A DNA stretch of 64,000 nucleotides from an uncultured Pseudomonadota bacterium. GTDB lineage: Bacteria > Myxococcota_A > Bradymonadia > Bradymonadales > Bradymonadaceae. A program made the translations under genes and the position numbers. Location of the stretch: assembly GCA_913057905.1 (NCBI GenBank), contig CAJXPB010000001.1, forward strand, positions 682,001 through 746,000. The letters are read 5' to 3'. A model generated the notes under the pieces. It did no database searches and was not told the DNA's origin. It saw only the letters and a program-made list of their open reading frames with translations. Every line of letters starts with the position of its first letter. The stretch's first letter is position 1. Positions 27,125 to 36,124 of this stretch are shown here, piece by piece.

Positions 27125-28288
27125 TCAACGAGCGGGGTCCGCCGGATGTTCCATAAAGTAGTCGATAATCACATCCAGGTAGCTCGAAAGGTGCGGGCAA
27201 CGAATCGAAGTATCGCGCAGGGCCCGCTGAAGATTGCTCGCATCGTAGGAAGCTGCGTGATTGAAATAGACGATCGCCTCCTGGGGGATCCCGACCGATT
27301 CTTCGATCGATGCGTTCCCCAGAGCGGCCTCCATCCACCCGGCGGGAATGGACCCGATAGCGGACCGACGCCCCATGCAATCGAGGGTCAACGAGAAGAT
27401 GTCCCGGGCACGCATCGGATTCGGATCCGCGACATGGTACGCTGAGCCCGAGGCCTCGTCCTTCAGACCGACGAACGCCATGGCTTCGGTGGCAAAATCG
27501 ACCGGCACGAGGTTCACGGCCGTATCGCCCTTGCCGATATTGGGAACCGGCAACCACCGGGGGAGTTTTCTGAGAAACTTGAACAGGTAGTAAGGGCCGT
27601 CGTATTTGTCGGTTTCTCCCGTCTCAGAATCTCCAACCACGATCCCCGGCCGGAAGATCGCCGTTGGGATCGCATCCCAGCGGCGTTGAACCTCGACTTC
27701 GGCCCAGAACTTCGTCGACTCGTAGTGGTTTTTGTGCCCCTGCCCCTCGTCGAGCTCGTCTTCGTAGATCCGGCCCTCGCGCTCCCCAGAGACGTAGCAA
27801 GTCGAGATATAATTCAGCCGCTTCAGATCCCGGCACGCTTCGCAGAAGTCCAGAACATGGGTCGTACCGGTGACGTTGACGCGGTACGCCAACGACTCCT
27901 CGACGGCCAAATCGTAGAGGGCGGCCAGGTGCCAGACCGTGCCCACACGGTCGGCGAGTCGCTGGTACGTCTCCGTGCCAAATCCCAGATCTTCGGCAGT
28001 GATATCCCCCGGGACGACCTCCCAGGCCCCCTCGAAGTCGGGCCAGCGGCTCTCGAGTTCCGACAGTCGCCGCCGCGCCTGTTGTTCAAAACGCGGCTCC
28101 ACCAGAAAGAAAAACTGCCCCGATGGCTGGTACGCGAGAATGTCTTCCAGAAGCCGACTCGCCAGGAAGCCGGGAAAGCCGGTCACCAGCACGTCACTGG
28201 ACACTATCTCCTCGTCGATTGCGTCCGTGTCACCGGCAGGTCGTCGGTCGGGGGTATCCGTCATCGATGTGTCCGCACTATCGTCCAT
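27125..28288 (-). CDS. Extended SDR, fatty-acyl/thioester-reductase-like
   Basis: This 387-residue protein is an extended short-chain dehydrogenase with the N-terminal cofactor loop TGFPGFLASRL (T-G-x-x-G-F/x-G pattern), TVWHLAALYDL, the NVTGTTHVLDFC segment and the catalytic NHYESTKFWAE block (Y-x-x-x-K). The layout matches NAD(P)-binding Rossmann proteins annotated as male-sterility or thioester-reductase-like, which reduce acyl thioesters. The first 25 residues are acidic and could be shortened by an internal ATG (MTDTPDRR). It lies upstream of the IPT pair but is separated by their own promoter, and faces the M61 peptidase gene divergently. Confidence 0.8.
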   Translation of the reverse strand: MDDSADTSMTDTPDRRPAGDTDAIDEEIVSSDVLVTGFPGFLASRLLEDILAYQPSGQFFFLVEPRFEQQARRRLSELESRWPDFEGAWEVVPGDITAEDLGFGTETYQRLADRVGTVWHLAALYDLAVEESLAYRVNVTGTTHVLDFCEACRDLKRLNYISTCYVSGEREGRIYEDELDEGQGHKNHYESTKFWAEVEVQRRWDAIPTAIFRPGIVVGDSETGETDKYDGPYYLFKFLRKLPRWLPVPNIGKGDTAVNLVPVDFATEAMAFVGLKDEASGSAYHVADPNPMRARDIFSLTLDCMGRRSAIGSIPAGWMEAALGNASIEESVGIPQEAIVYFNHAASYDASNLQRALRDTSIRCPHLSSYLDVIIDYFMEHPADPAR

Positions 28289-28323
28289 TCTCCATCCTCG
28301 AAGCTCGGGTGTACTGCACGCCG

Positions 28324-28391
28324 CCGATGGTATGCCATCGGTGCCCTGTCAGTACAGGCTACTTCACTCCACCGGTTGCGTGGAATGCAAC
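28324..28391. repeat. Cluster of three short inverted repeats in a divergent promoter region
   Basis: Three separate inverted repeats lie within 68 bases: CCGATGG-4-CCATCGG (28324-28341), CCTGT-4-ACAGG (28345-28358) and GTTGC-7-GCAAC (28375-28391). They sit between the divergent SDR and M61 peptidase genes and could be operators. No -35/-10 pair is clear here. Confidence 0.4.
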
Positions 28392-28443
28392 TTCCCTGCT
28401 ATCGCGGACGTCCGAGTTTCGTGCCTCCCATCCCCATTGGCGC

Positions 28444-30249
28444 ATGACTTCCCCGATCGAATTTCAGGTCTCCGCAGCACCGCCGGAGCGACGCCGCCTC
28501 TCCGTTCGAATGACCATTCCGGATGTGGCGGACCGCAACCAAATCGAGGTGTCGCTGCCCGTCTGGACACCCGGCAGCTACCTCGTGCGTGAATACGCTC
28601 GGCACGTTCAGTCGGTCGGCGCCGAAGGGACCGATGGAACCGAGCAAGACGTCACAAAGAAGGAGAAGTCAACGTGGCGCGTCGATTGTCGCGACCTCGA
28701 GACGGTCGTCGTCACTTACGACATCTACGCCCACGAGTTGAATGTCCGGGAAAAACACGTCGATGCCACCCACGCGTTCTATCAGCCGACCGCCGTCTTC
28801 ATGCATCCCGAGGGACGGCTCGGCCGGCCGGTCGAACTCGAGGTCGCGCCGCCCGTCGACACCTGGTCGGTCCACTGCCCACTGCCAGCCATCGAGTCGG
28901 CCCAACATCGCTGGCGAGCCGACGACTTCGATATGCTCTACGACGCTCCGCTCGAGATGGGAGACCATCCGGAGCTGACCTTCGAGGTCGACGGTACCAC
29001 GCACACCATGGTCTTCTGGGGGGAAGGGAACTGGGATCGGGAGCGACTCGAACGCGACCTCCCGGACATCGTCGCAGCCAATGCCGAACTCTTCGGCGGT
29101 CTGCCCTACGACGACTACCTCTTTATCACCCTTCTCAGCGACGGCGAATACGGGGGCCTCGAACACCGAAATTCGACCGCCTTGATCTATCCGAGAGACG
29201 AGTTCGGCCGGGCCGGCGACGATGACGAGCCGCCGATCAACGACGAGGCCTATCAGAACTTCCTGTCGCTGGTCGCCCACGAGCACTTCCACGTCTGGAA
29301 CGTCAAGCGGATTCGCCCGGAGGCACTCGCTTCGATCGACTACCAGCAAGAAAACTACCTTCGCGAACTCTGGACCGTCGAGGGAATCACCAGCTATTAC
29401 GACACTCGGGCCCTCCTCAGGGGTGGCCTGATCGATGCCGAAACCTATCTGGAGACGATCGCAAAGGGGATTCGCCGACTGGAGCAGACCCCCGGCCGCC
29501 GAGTCCAGTCCCTCGCAGATGCGAGCTTTGATGCCTGGATCAAATACTATCGTCGCGACGAACAGACGCCCAACAACACCGTCTCATACTACCTGAAGGG
29601 TTCGCTGATCTCGATGCTGCTCGACCTGCGAATTCGTCGTGCCACCGACGGGAGCCGTTCGTTGAATGACGTGATGACGCGTCTGTTCGAGCGGTGGCGA
29701 CGAGAGCCGGAGTCCGGGTACGCCCCCGGCACACACGAGGCTCTCGCCAGCGAAATCGCCGACCGCGATCTGTCTCAGTTCTTCGACACGTTTATTCGAG
29801 GAACCGCGGATCCGGACTGGGATTCGGAACTCTCGGCGATTGGACTCGAGTTGAATCGACAGCTCGATGAAGAGACGCCCGAGGCATGGCTCGGTCTGCG
29901 TACCGATACCGATGACGGCCGGCCCTCGATTCGCAGCATTCGCGACGACGGTCCCTCGGCCCGAGTCGACCTGGCTCCCGGCGACACCCTGATCGCCGCC
30001 AACGGATACGAGCTGTCGGAACAACGGTCTCTGTCCCGGCGTTTAGACGATGTCGCTCCCGGCGACACGGTCACCCTTTACGGGTTCCGCGATGGACGCC
30101 TGTTTTCGACCGATGTCGTCGCCGATTCGCACCCGCCCGATGACTACGGCATTCGACTCACCGCCGACCCGTCTAAAGATCAACTCGAACTTCTGAAGGG
30201 CTGGCTCGGCACGACTGACATCTCCACCGAGGAGTCGCAGGACGAATGA
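28444..30249 (+). CDS. M61-family metallopeptidase with PDZ domain
   Basis: This 601-residue protein has the M61 glycyl-aminopeptidase layout: an N-terminal beta domain (SLPVWTPGSYLVREYARHV is the conserved family block), a catalytic domain with the zinc motif HEHFH (His279, Glu280, His283) embedded in AHEHFHVWNVKRIRP, the LWTVEGITSYYD segment bearing the third ligand glutamate, and a C-terminal PDZ domain (about residues 480-580, DGPSARVDLAPGDTLIAANG). The family removes N-terminal Gly/Ala residues. No signal peptide is seen, so it is likely cytoplasmic. Its stop overlaps the next start as ATGA. Confidence 0.92.
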   Translation: MTSPIEFQVSAAPPERRRLSVRMTIPDVADRNQIEVSLPVWTPGSYLVREYARHVQSVGAEGTDGTEQDVTKKEKSTWRVDCRDLETVVVTYDIYAHELNVREKHVDATHAFYQPTAVFMHPEGRLGRPVELEVAPPVDTWSVHCPLPAIESAQHRWRADDFDMLYDAPLEMGDHPELTFEVDGTTHTMVFWGEGNWDRERLERDLPDIVAANAELFGGLPYDDYLFITLLSDGEYGGLEHRNSTALIYPRDEFGRAGDDDEPPINDEAYQNFLSLVAHEHFHVWNVKRIRPEALASIDYQQENYLRELWTVEGITSYYDTRALLRGGLIDAETYLETIAKGIRRLEQTPGRRVQSLADASFDAWIKYYRRDEQTPNNTVSYYLKGSLISMLLDLRIRRATDGSRSLNDVMTRLFERWRREPESGYAPGTHEALASEIADRDLSQFFDTFIRGTADPDWDSELSAIGLELNRQLDEETPEAWLGLRTDTDDGRPSIRSIRDDGPSARVDLAPGDTLIAANGYELSEQRSLSRRLDDVAPGDTVTLYGFRDGRLFSTDVVADSHPPDDYGIRLTADPSKDQLELLKGWLGTTDISTEESQDE

Positions 30250-30788
30250 ACCCAACGTTGACAGGCCCGAAAACGACGATGGCGGCCGCCCTGGTCACCC
30301 TGCTGTTCGCCTTCATCTCCATTCCCGGCGACGTACACGCCCAGACGGCCAACGATCGGACGTCGTCGCAGCCGTCGGGGGCACAAACCTCGGAGGGCGA
30401 GGTCTCGAATGTGGTTCAGTCTCTCAGCCAGGAGATCATGAGCCCCTACTGCCCGGGCAAAACCCTGTCGATGTGTCCGTCTGGTGGAGCTGCCAAGCTT
30501 CGCAGGCGGATTCAGGACAAGGCCGAAACGGGCATGGCGAAGGCCGAAATCAAAGACGAGATCATCGATGAAATCGGCGAGAAATATCGACGTGAAGAAC
30601 CGCCGACCTCGGATAACATACCGCTCGCGGCCCTCGTGGTGCTCGGCCTGCTCGCATGCACGGGCGCGGTCTGGTATTTGTCGCGCGGGTCCGATGACGA
30701 GGGAACGGACGATGGCCCGCCCTCGCCGGATCTCGACAAAGACGACGAAGCCTACGTCGACGCACTCAGAGATGAATACATGGAGTAG
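30246..30788 (+). CDS. CcmH-like membrane protein with altered cysteine motif
   Basis: This 180-residue protein has an N-terminal signal or membrane segment, a short periplasmic domain, and a second membrane helix (IPLAALVVLGLLACTGAVWYL) with an acidic cytoplasmic tail. The periplasmic part follows the CcmH/CycL pattern (QEIMSPYCPGKTLSMCPSG, then KAEIKDEIIDEIGEKY), where the domain reduces apocytochrome c or its partner. Instead of the usual C-x2-C, the cysteines are spaced C-x7-C, as in the divergent CcmH branch. No other ccm gene is in the window. It is coupled to the M61 peptidase by ATGA. Confidence 0.65.
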   Translation: MNPTLTGPKTTMAAALVTLLFAFISIPGDVHAQTANDRTSSQPSGAQTSEGEVSNVVQSLSQEIMSPYCPGKTLSMCPSGGAAKLRRRIQDKAETGMAKAEIKDEIIDEIGEKYRREEPPTSDNIPLAALVVLGLLACTGAVWYLSRGSDDEGTDDGPPSPDLDKDDEAYVDALRDEYME

Positions 30789-30796
30789 ACGAGGCG

Positions 30797-32338
30797 TTGA
30801 GTGAGTCCCACAAGCCGGAACGTTTTCTAGAACACGTCGGTATCCCGTTTCCGGTCACCGGAATCTGGTATCTGCTCCCGGCGGCCGTCACCTTCGGCCT
30901 CATCGGGCTGGTCCCGTTGCATACCTGGGACTACTGGTGGCACGCGACCCTGGGCCATATCATCAACTCCCGGGCGGCCATCCCCACCCAACAGATCTTT
31001 TTGTTCACGGCTCCAGACTCCGCCTTGCCCCCACAGCCCTGGCTGGGACAACTCCTCACCGCCGTGGGGCAAGCCGCCGCGGACGTCTATCCCGCGCTGA
31101 TCCTCCGGAATGTCGCCGCGGCGGTCGGGGTCTGGTGGATGACCCGTATCGCGATCCAGCGGACCGGCGACGTCCGCCGAGCCGCTCTCATCGTTCTAAC
31201 AGCGGTGCCCTCCGTCGTCGCCGGCGTCGGTACCGGGCCCCTGACATTCGGCTGGGTCCTCTTCGGGGCCTCGATTGCCCTGGGGTATTGGCTTCGCAGT
31301 GGGGCGAATGGGTGGTGGGTCCTTGGATTTCCCTGCATCACCGCGGGCTGGGCCAATCTGGCCCCCGGATTTCCGGTGGCCCTGTGTCTGGTGGTGCTGT
31401 TTGGCGCGGACTCTCTGATTCGCGAGGGCCGAGCCCGCGTCGGCTTTTGGGGCCTCGCTCTCGTCGGGTCGTGCGCAGCGGTCGCAGCGACCCCCTACGG
31501 CCTCGAGATATACCCTCGATACATCGACGCCTTGCCGGCGATGGTCACCATCGAGCCCCCGGCGCTCGCTTCGTTTTCGACCATCTGGCTGATTCTCTCC
31601 CTGGCCCTGTCCGGCTGGATCCTTGCGACCGAAACGAACGAATTCGAGCCGGTAGAGGGGCTGATGGTGGCGGTCTTTGGCCCGGCAGCCCTCCTGTTTT
31701 CACAGGCAACGTTGGCCTGGTGGGCCGTGATTTGGGTACTCATCGCGACCCGCAGCCAGAGCGGCTCGCTGCTGGAGAGCCGAGAGGAGACCAGATCCCG
31801 ACGGTCGCGGGCAAATCAGGTGGCAGCGACCCTCGGCGGGATTTTGCTGCTGATCGTCCCCTCGCTGGTGCAACCGGTATTCGCCTGGCGAACCGAGTGG
31901 ACGGGTGAAAGCCCCCGTTTCGAGACCCGCTCCCGGCCGCCCATGAAGGGAGTCGTGCCGGAGGATGCGCCCTGGGCGGCCGTCGAAATCCTCAGGCAAC
32001 GTGCCGTGCTGCCGCGGCTGTTTCACGCTCAGAAGTACAGTGGCTTTCTGGCGTATTTTCTGCTTCGAGATCGACCGCGCCCCATCCTCTTTACGGCTCC
32101 GCCACGAATCCTCGGGAAGGACGCCCGGCCGGGAACCTATCGGCTCGCCAGCCGCCGCCCGAATGTCTGGCGAGGCCTGGTTCACCAGTACGACTTCGGC
32201 GCCGTGGTCCTCGAGGCATCGTCACAGGGACGGCTCGTCAAAGAGCTCAGCTCCTCGGAGTCGTGGTGGACCATCGCCCAAAAGGACGGTTACGCATTTT
32301 TCCTGGAACGGACGGCCGACGAGCATCCGACCCAGTAG
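30797..32338 (+). CDS. Polytopic membrane protein, glycosyltransferase-39-like
   Basis: This 513-residue protein has about ten hydrophobic segments and a soluble C-terminal region from residue 380. The conserved start after the first helix, DYWWHATLGHIINSRAAIPTQQIFLFT followed by a PWLGQ motif, matches a family of unnamed membrane proteins related to lipid-linked-sugar glycosyltransferases, whose acidic D-x-W-W-H loop resembles the GT39/OST active site; I infer this from pattern only. The start appears to be TTG (GAGG lies only two bases ahead), since no in-frame ATG precedes the motif. It follows the CcmH-like gene by 8 bases. Confidence 0.65.
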   Translation: MSESHKPERFLEHVGIPFPVTGIWYLLPAAVTFGLIGLVPLHTWDYWWHATLGHIINSRAAIPTQQIFLFTAPDSALPPQPWLGQLLTAVGQAAADVYPALILRNVAAAVGVWWMTRIAIQRTGDVRRAALIVLTAVPSVVAGVGTGPLTFGWVLFGASIALGYWLRSGANGWWVLGFPCITAGWANLAPGFPVALCLVVLFGADSLIREGRARVGFWGLALVGSCAAVAATPYGLEIYPRYIDALPAMVTIEPPALASFSTIWLILSLALSGWILATETNEFEPVEGLMVAVFGPAALLFSQATLAWWAVIWVLIATRSQSGSLLESREETRSRRSRANQVAATLGGILLLIVPSLVQPVFAWRTEWTGESPRFETRSRPPMKGVVPEDAPWAAVEILRQRAVLPRLFHAQKYSGFLAYFLLRDRPRPILFTAPPRILGKDARPGTYRLASRRPNVWRGLVHQYDFGAVVLEASSQGRLVKELSSSESWWTIAQKDGYAFFLERTADEHPTQ

Positions 32339-32353
32339 ACCGACCCGCCAGTC

Positions 32354-34057
32354 TCACGTGTCCTTTTCGACGTCTTCGTCTTCGGCCTCCTCGGAGGCTT
32401 CCTCGTCCGGCGATTCTTCCCCAGCGAGTTGATCCCCGAACATGTCGCCGAGTGTCGTCGAGACATCTTCGGTTTCGGTGTACTCGCTGCTGCCGTCTTC
32501 GAGCTGATCGCGGGTCAATGAAAGGCTGATTCGCTCGCGCTTTCGGTTGAAGTCGAGCACGAGCGCCTCGGCGGTCTGACCCGGTCGAACCGCCTCGCGC
32601 GGATGGTCGATTCGCCTCTCGGAGAGCTCCGAGATGTGAATCAGGCCCTCGACACCTTCGACGACCTCGGCGAAGGCTCCGAACTCCTTGAGTTTGGTGA
32701 TTTCGACCTCGATTTTCTCACCGGGTTTGGCGATCCGTTCGGCCTCTTCCCAGGGATCCTCCGAGAGTTGCTTGATCCCGAGTCCGAGACGCTGTCCCTC
32801 GGGATCGATCTTGAGGACCTTGGCCTCGACCTCCTGTCCCTCGTCGTAGTGCTCGGAGATATCCTCTATCTCTTCGGTCCAAGAGAGGTCGCTGACGTGG
32901 ACGAGACCCTCGACGTCCGGGGCCACACGGACGAACATCCCGAAGTCCGTAATCCCGGTGACTTCACCGGTGACGACGTCCCCTTCGTCGAACTTCTCGG
33001 CGGCCTCCTCCCAGGGATTCGGCTCGAGTTGCTTGATGCTGAGTCCGACGCGGTGCTTCTCCTCGTCGATATCGATGATCTTGACCTCGACCTCGTCGCC
33101 TTTGTCGAGAACTTGACCGGGGTGGTTGTTTCGGCCGGTCCAGGACAACTCGGTCACGTGTACCAGCCCCTCGAGGCCGGGCATGATTTCGACGAACGCC
33201 CCGAAATCGGCCAGACTGACGACGTCACCTTCGACGACATCGTCGACGGAATGTTGCCGGACAAACGCGTCCCATGGATCCTCGAGCAATTGCTTGCGTC
33301 CGAGGCTGAGCCGTTCGTCGTCGGGTTTCCACTCCAGGACTTCGACCTCGACTTCCTGTCCCTCGTTGAGCACCTCCGAGGGATGATTCACGCGGCCCCA
33401 ACTGATGTTGGAGACATGCAGCAGGCCGTCGATCCCGCCGACATCGACGAATGCGCCGAAATCGACGATGTTTCGGACGATCCCCGTGTGAACCTGCCCC
33501 TCCTCGAGGTTTTCGATCGTCTGCTGACGCTTCTCCTCTCGCTGGTCCTCGAGGACTTTGCGCCGACTGACGACCACGTTGCATCGCTTTTTGTCGAATT
33601 TCAGGACCGTGAACTTCGATTCCTCGCCGACGTAGTCGGCCAGATGGCCCGCATCGTGAAGTTCGACATGGCTGCGCGGAAGGAAGGCACGCAGGCCGAT
33701 ATCGACCGACAGACCACCCTTGTTTTCCTTGAGGATGGTACCTTCGACAAACTCCTGTGAGTCGCGGACCTCTTCGAGCCAATCCCACATGTCGAGTTTC
33801 TCGACCTTTCGGGCGGAGGCCGTCCATCGGCCACGCCGTTGCTGTTCGACCAGCAGCTTCATGCGGTCCCCGGGCTGCCAGGGGGCATCCCCTTCGAATT
33901 CACCCGGATCGACGACAGCCGTCTCGTCGCCGTCGACTCCGGTCAAGTCGAATGCATATCCATCGTCGTCTCGCCCCTGGAATTCTCCCTCCACAATGCG
34001 ATTGCGCAGGTCGGTGGACGTCTCATCGGAGTGTGTCTGCTGGTTCGCCATCGTCAT
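32354..34057 (-). CDS. rpsA: 30S ribosomal protein S1
   Basis: This 567-residue protein carries six S1 RNA-binding OB domains in order: a divergent first (VEGEFQGRDDDGYAFDL), a second (VEGTILKENKGGLSVDIG), then four canonical ones each with a G-x-V-x-x-I/L-x-D/E-F-G-A/M-F core and an LLHVS-type strand. S1 brings mRNA to the 30S subunit. A strongly acidic tail closes the protein. The start follows GAGGA by three bases; another ATG two codons on is equally spaced at nine and may be used. A TTGACA-bearing promoter lies about 60 bases upstream. Confidence 0.95.
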   Translation of the reverse strand: MTMANQQTHSDETSTDLRNRIVEGEFQGRDDDGYAFDLTGVDGDETAVVDPGEFEGDAPWQPGDRMKLLVEQQRRGRWTASARKVEKLDMWDWLEEVRDSQEFVEGTILKENKGGLSVDIGLRAFLPRSHVELHDAGHLADYVGEESKFTVLKFDKKRCNVVVSRRKVLEDQREEKRQQTIENLEEGQVHTGIVRNIVDFGAFVDVGGIDGLLHVSNISWGRVNHPSEVLNEGQEVEVEVLEWKPDDERLSLGRKQLLEDPWDAFVRQHSVDDVVEGDVVSLADFGAFVEIMPGLEGLVHVTELSWTGRNNHPGQVLDKGDEVEVKIIDIDEEKHRVGLSIKQLEPNPWEEAAEKFDEGDVVTGEVTGITDFGMFVRVAPDVEGLVHVSDLSWTEEIEDISEHYDEGQEVEAKVLKIDPEGQRLGLGIKQLSEDPWEEAERIAKPGEKIEVEITKLKEFGAFAEVVEGVEGLIHISELSERRIDHPREAVRPGQTAEALVLDFNRKRERISLSLTRDQLEDGSSEYTETEDVSTTLGDMFGDQLAGEESPDEEASEEAEDEDVEKDT

Positions 34058-34111
34058 CGTTCCTCGGTAAGCGTCGTCGACAGTGCCGTTGTGCAGCAAG
34101 ACTCGCGCAAC

Positions 34112-34139
34112 GCTATGACCGTTGTCCGAACCTTGTCAA
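34112..34139 (-). promoter_or_regulatory. Candidate promoter for rpsA
   Basis: A perfect TTGACA on the minus strand is followed 16 bases later by CATAGC, a fair -10 box. The start point would give a leader of about 50 bases before rpsA. It lies between the MgtC/DUF4010 gene and rpsA, so rpsA need not depend on the upstream promoter. Confidence 0.4.
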
Positions 34140-34156
34140 TCGGAGGGAGTCCCGGG

Positions 34157-35491
34157 TCAAAACACGAAGATCGCCGCCACCCCGACCACCACCGTCGGAA
34201 TGAGGCCTCCGGCGACATACAGGCCCAGACGCCGGGAGCCGAGAAACCAGCTCATAGCAGCCTTCGATGCGCTGTTGGCCAGCACGCCGATGATGACCGC
34301 ATTGATCGCCGTATCGAGCACCACGGATTTGGCTTCGAGCATTCGAGCGACGGCGACACTGACGGCGTCCATGTTAAAGAGGCCGCTCAGAAATGAAGCC
34401 ACGTAGGCGCCGGAGCGGCCAAAGAACTGCCGCGCAAGGTAGACGCCGCCGATGATCACCAAAAAGAGCGCCCCGAACTTCAGCGCCGGCGTCAACTCGA
34501 AGGGGTTCGAAATTTCGAGTTCGACCTCCGAATCGGGCTCCTCTGCGCTGTCTGCGTCCGACGCACCCTCGGTTTCTTCGCCCGACACCTTGTTGTCCTC
34601 CCGGATGCGCCGCCAAAACAGCCAAGACACGATCCCGCCCGGCACTGCCATCGCACCCAACGGTGCAGCCAGCGACGTGCCGAGCATCAAGTCGACCGCC
34701 ATGACCAGAATCACCACCCGAACGGTCATGATTCCGCTCGCAACAAGGATGGCAAACGCAGCCGCTCGATGAATCGCGCGGTCCTCGCCCGCCGCCCGTA
34801 CGCGATGACACATCGACAGCGTCACCGCTGTACTGCTGGCCAGCCCGCCCAACGCTCCGGTCAGGGCGATGCCGCGGTCGCGGCCGAAGAACCGAATCGC
34901 GAAGTAACCCACAAAACTGATCCCCGAGATCAGCACCACCAGAAACCAGATCTCTTGGGGATGATAGATGCCCCACGGGTCGACGGGTTCCGCCGGCAGG
35001 ATCGGGAGCACGACCACCGAGATCAGAAGGAACTTGACCGTCCCCTCGACCTCCTCGTCCGACAGGTTTTCGACCAGACGGTGGGTCCACTCTTTGACCG
35101 AGAGGACCCCCACGACGAGGACACCGGCGACTGCAGCGAGCACCGGTTCGCTGGGCACGAGCACGCCGACGGCATACACGAGCAGTGCCGAGACCTGGGT
35201 TGTAATCCCCGGCTTGCCCGAACGTGCCTGGGATTCGAAGAACAGAAACGCGAGCACGAGCGCGACGTAGCCGAGTCCGATGACCCATGGCAGCGCCGGC
35301 GACATCGGGCCCGCGAGCACCGAGATCGTTCCGAGAAGCGACGCCAGCGAAAAGGTCCGGACACCGATCGGCTCGGTCCCGTGACTCGGGTCGTAGTGGC
35401 TCTGGCGTTCCAGTCCGACGATGCCTCCCAGCGCCAGACTCAGCGCCAGGCTCTGGACGAACGACCAGTCGAGAAGCGGGGCGATCTCCAC
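34157..35491 (-). CDS. MgtC/SapB-DUF4010 membrane protein
   Basis: This 444-residue inner-membrane protein has an MgtC/SapB-type N-terminal domain (LSLALGGIVGLERQ, then GVRTFSLASLLG) and a DUF4010 C-terminal half, together about ten to twelve membrane segments. A long acidic loop (about residues 305-330, SGEETEGASDADSAEE) separates helices near the middle. MgtC proteins are linked to magnesium limitation and cell-envelope homeostasis; the transport activity of DUF4010 proteins is not established. It follows a zinc-ribbon protein gene by six bases and precedes rpsA by about 100, with rpsA having its own promoter. Confidence 0.85.
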   Translation of the reverse strand: MEIAPLLDWSFVQSLALSLALGGIVGLERQSHYDPSHGTEPIGVRTFSLASLLGTISVLAGPMSPALPWVIGLGYVALVLAFLFFESQARSGKPGITTQVSALLVYAVGVLVPSEPVLAAVAGVLVVGVLSVKEWTHRLVENLSDEEVEGTVKFLLISVVVLPILPAEPVDPWGIYHPQEIWFLVVLISGISFVGYFAIRFFGRDRGIALTGALGGLASSTAVTLSMCHRVRAAGEDRAIHRAAAFAILVASGIMTVRVVILVMAVDLMLGTSLAAPLGAMAVPGGIVSWLFWRRIREDNKVSGEETEGASDADSAEEPDSEVELEISNPFELTPALKFGALFLVIIGGVYLARQFFGRSGAYVASFLSGLFNMDAVSVAVARMLEAKSVVLDTAINAVIIGVLANSASKAAMSWFLGSRRLGLYVAGGLIPTVVVGVAAIFVF

Positions 35492-35497
35492 GGCACC

Positions 35498-36124
35498 TCA
35501 CCCGTCTTTTTTACGAATGTAGACTCCTCGACCGACATCCTCGGCGTCTTCGACCCGCTCGGGTTGCGCCTCGTGGTGCTCGAAAAAGCACCGTGTGCAG
35601 AAATACTCCCGGTCGTCCTTGGGCGGGAAGTTCAGATAGTCGGTGCGTCCGCACTTGTCGCAATCGAAGGACCATTCGAGCTGCTGCTCGCGGGCCTTCT
35701 TGTCGCGGATCTCTTTCCAACGACTCGACTCACCGCCCTTCTCTTGCTCGAAGCAGTCACTGCAGAGGATCTCGTCCATCGAGACCCCCTTGGGTACGTA
35801 GTCGAGCTGATCCTCTTGGCCACACTTCGAACACTCGATCCGAAACGCCACCCGGGTGTTGTGGCGGCGTCTGGGAGCATTGTCCTCGCGACGTTTCTGC
35901 TCCTGGCGGCGCACTTCGTCGTAGCAAGACCGACAGTAGACATCCGGGCGATCCCCGGGATCGAAGGGCAACGTCGACTCCTCGCCGCAACGGGCGCAAA
36001 GGATGCGCCAGTCTCCCTCGTCGGTCTCGACGGGATAGTCGGCCCGGCGATCCGCATCGGGGTCGACGGACTCGTCGGCTCCATCGGGAGTGTTGGATTC
36101 GTCTCTGGACTGGGTATCGGTCAT
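35498..36124 (-). CDS. Triple zinc-ribbon protein of unknown function
   Basis: The 208-residue protein contains three copies of a zinc ribbon of about 30 residues: CARCGEE with a CRSC partner, CSKCGQ with CSDC, and CDKCGR with CTRC, each followed by charged linkers rich in Arg and Glu. The third ribbon is preceded by a WSFDCDKCGR core. No enzyme domain is visible; such repeats bind nucleic acid or protein. The start at MTDTQSRD is preferred because the 41 upstream codons are not conserved-looking and the ATG heads the acidic leader. It shares a transcript with the MgtC-type gene. Confidence 0.7.
   Translation of the reverse strand: MTDTQSRDESNTPDGADESVDPDADRRADYPVETDEGDWRILCARCGEESTLPFDPGDRPDVYCRSCYDEVRRQEQKRREDNAPRRRHNTRVAFRIECSKCGQEDQLDYVPKGVSMDEILCSDCFEQEKGGESSRWKEIRDKKAREQQLEWSFDCDKCGRTDYLNFPPKDDREYFCTRCFFEHHEAQPERVEDAEDVGRGVYIRKKDG

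Noticed and set aside
28345-28358. A LexA-like box (CTGT...ACAG)
   Set aside because: The half-sites are separated by four bases, not eight, so it does not fit a LexA operator of that type.
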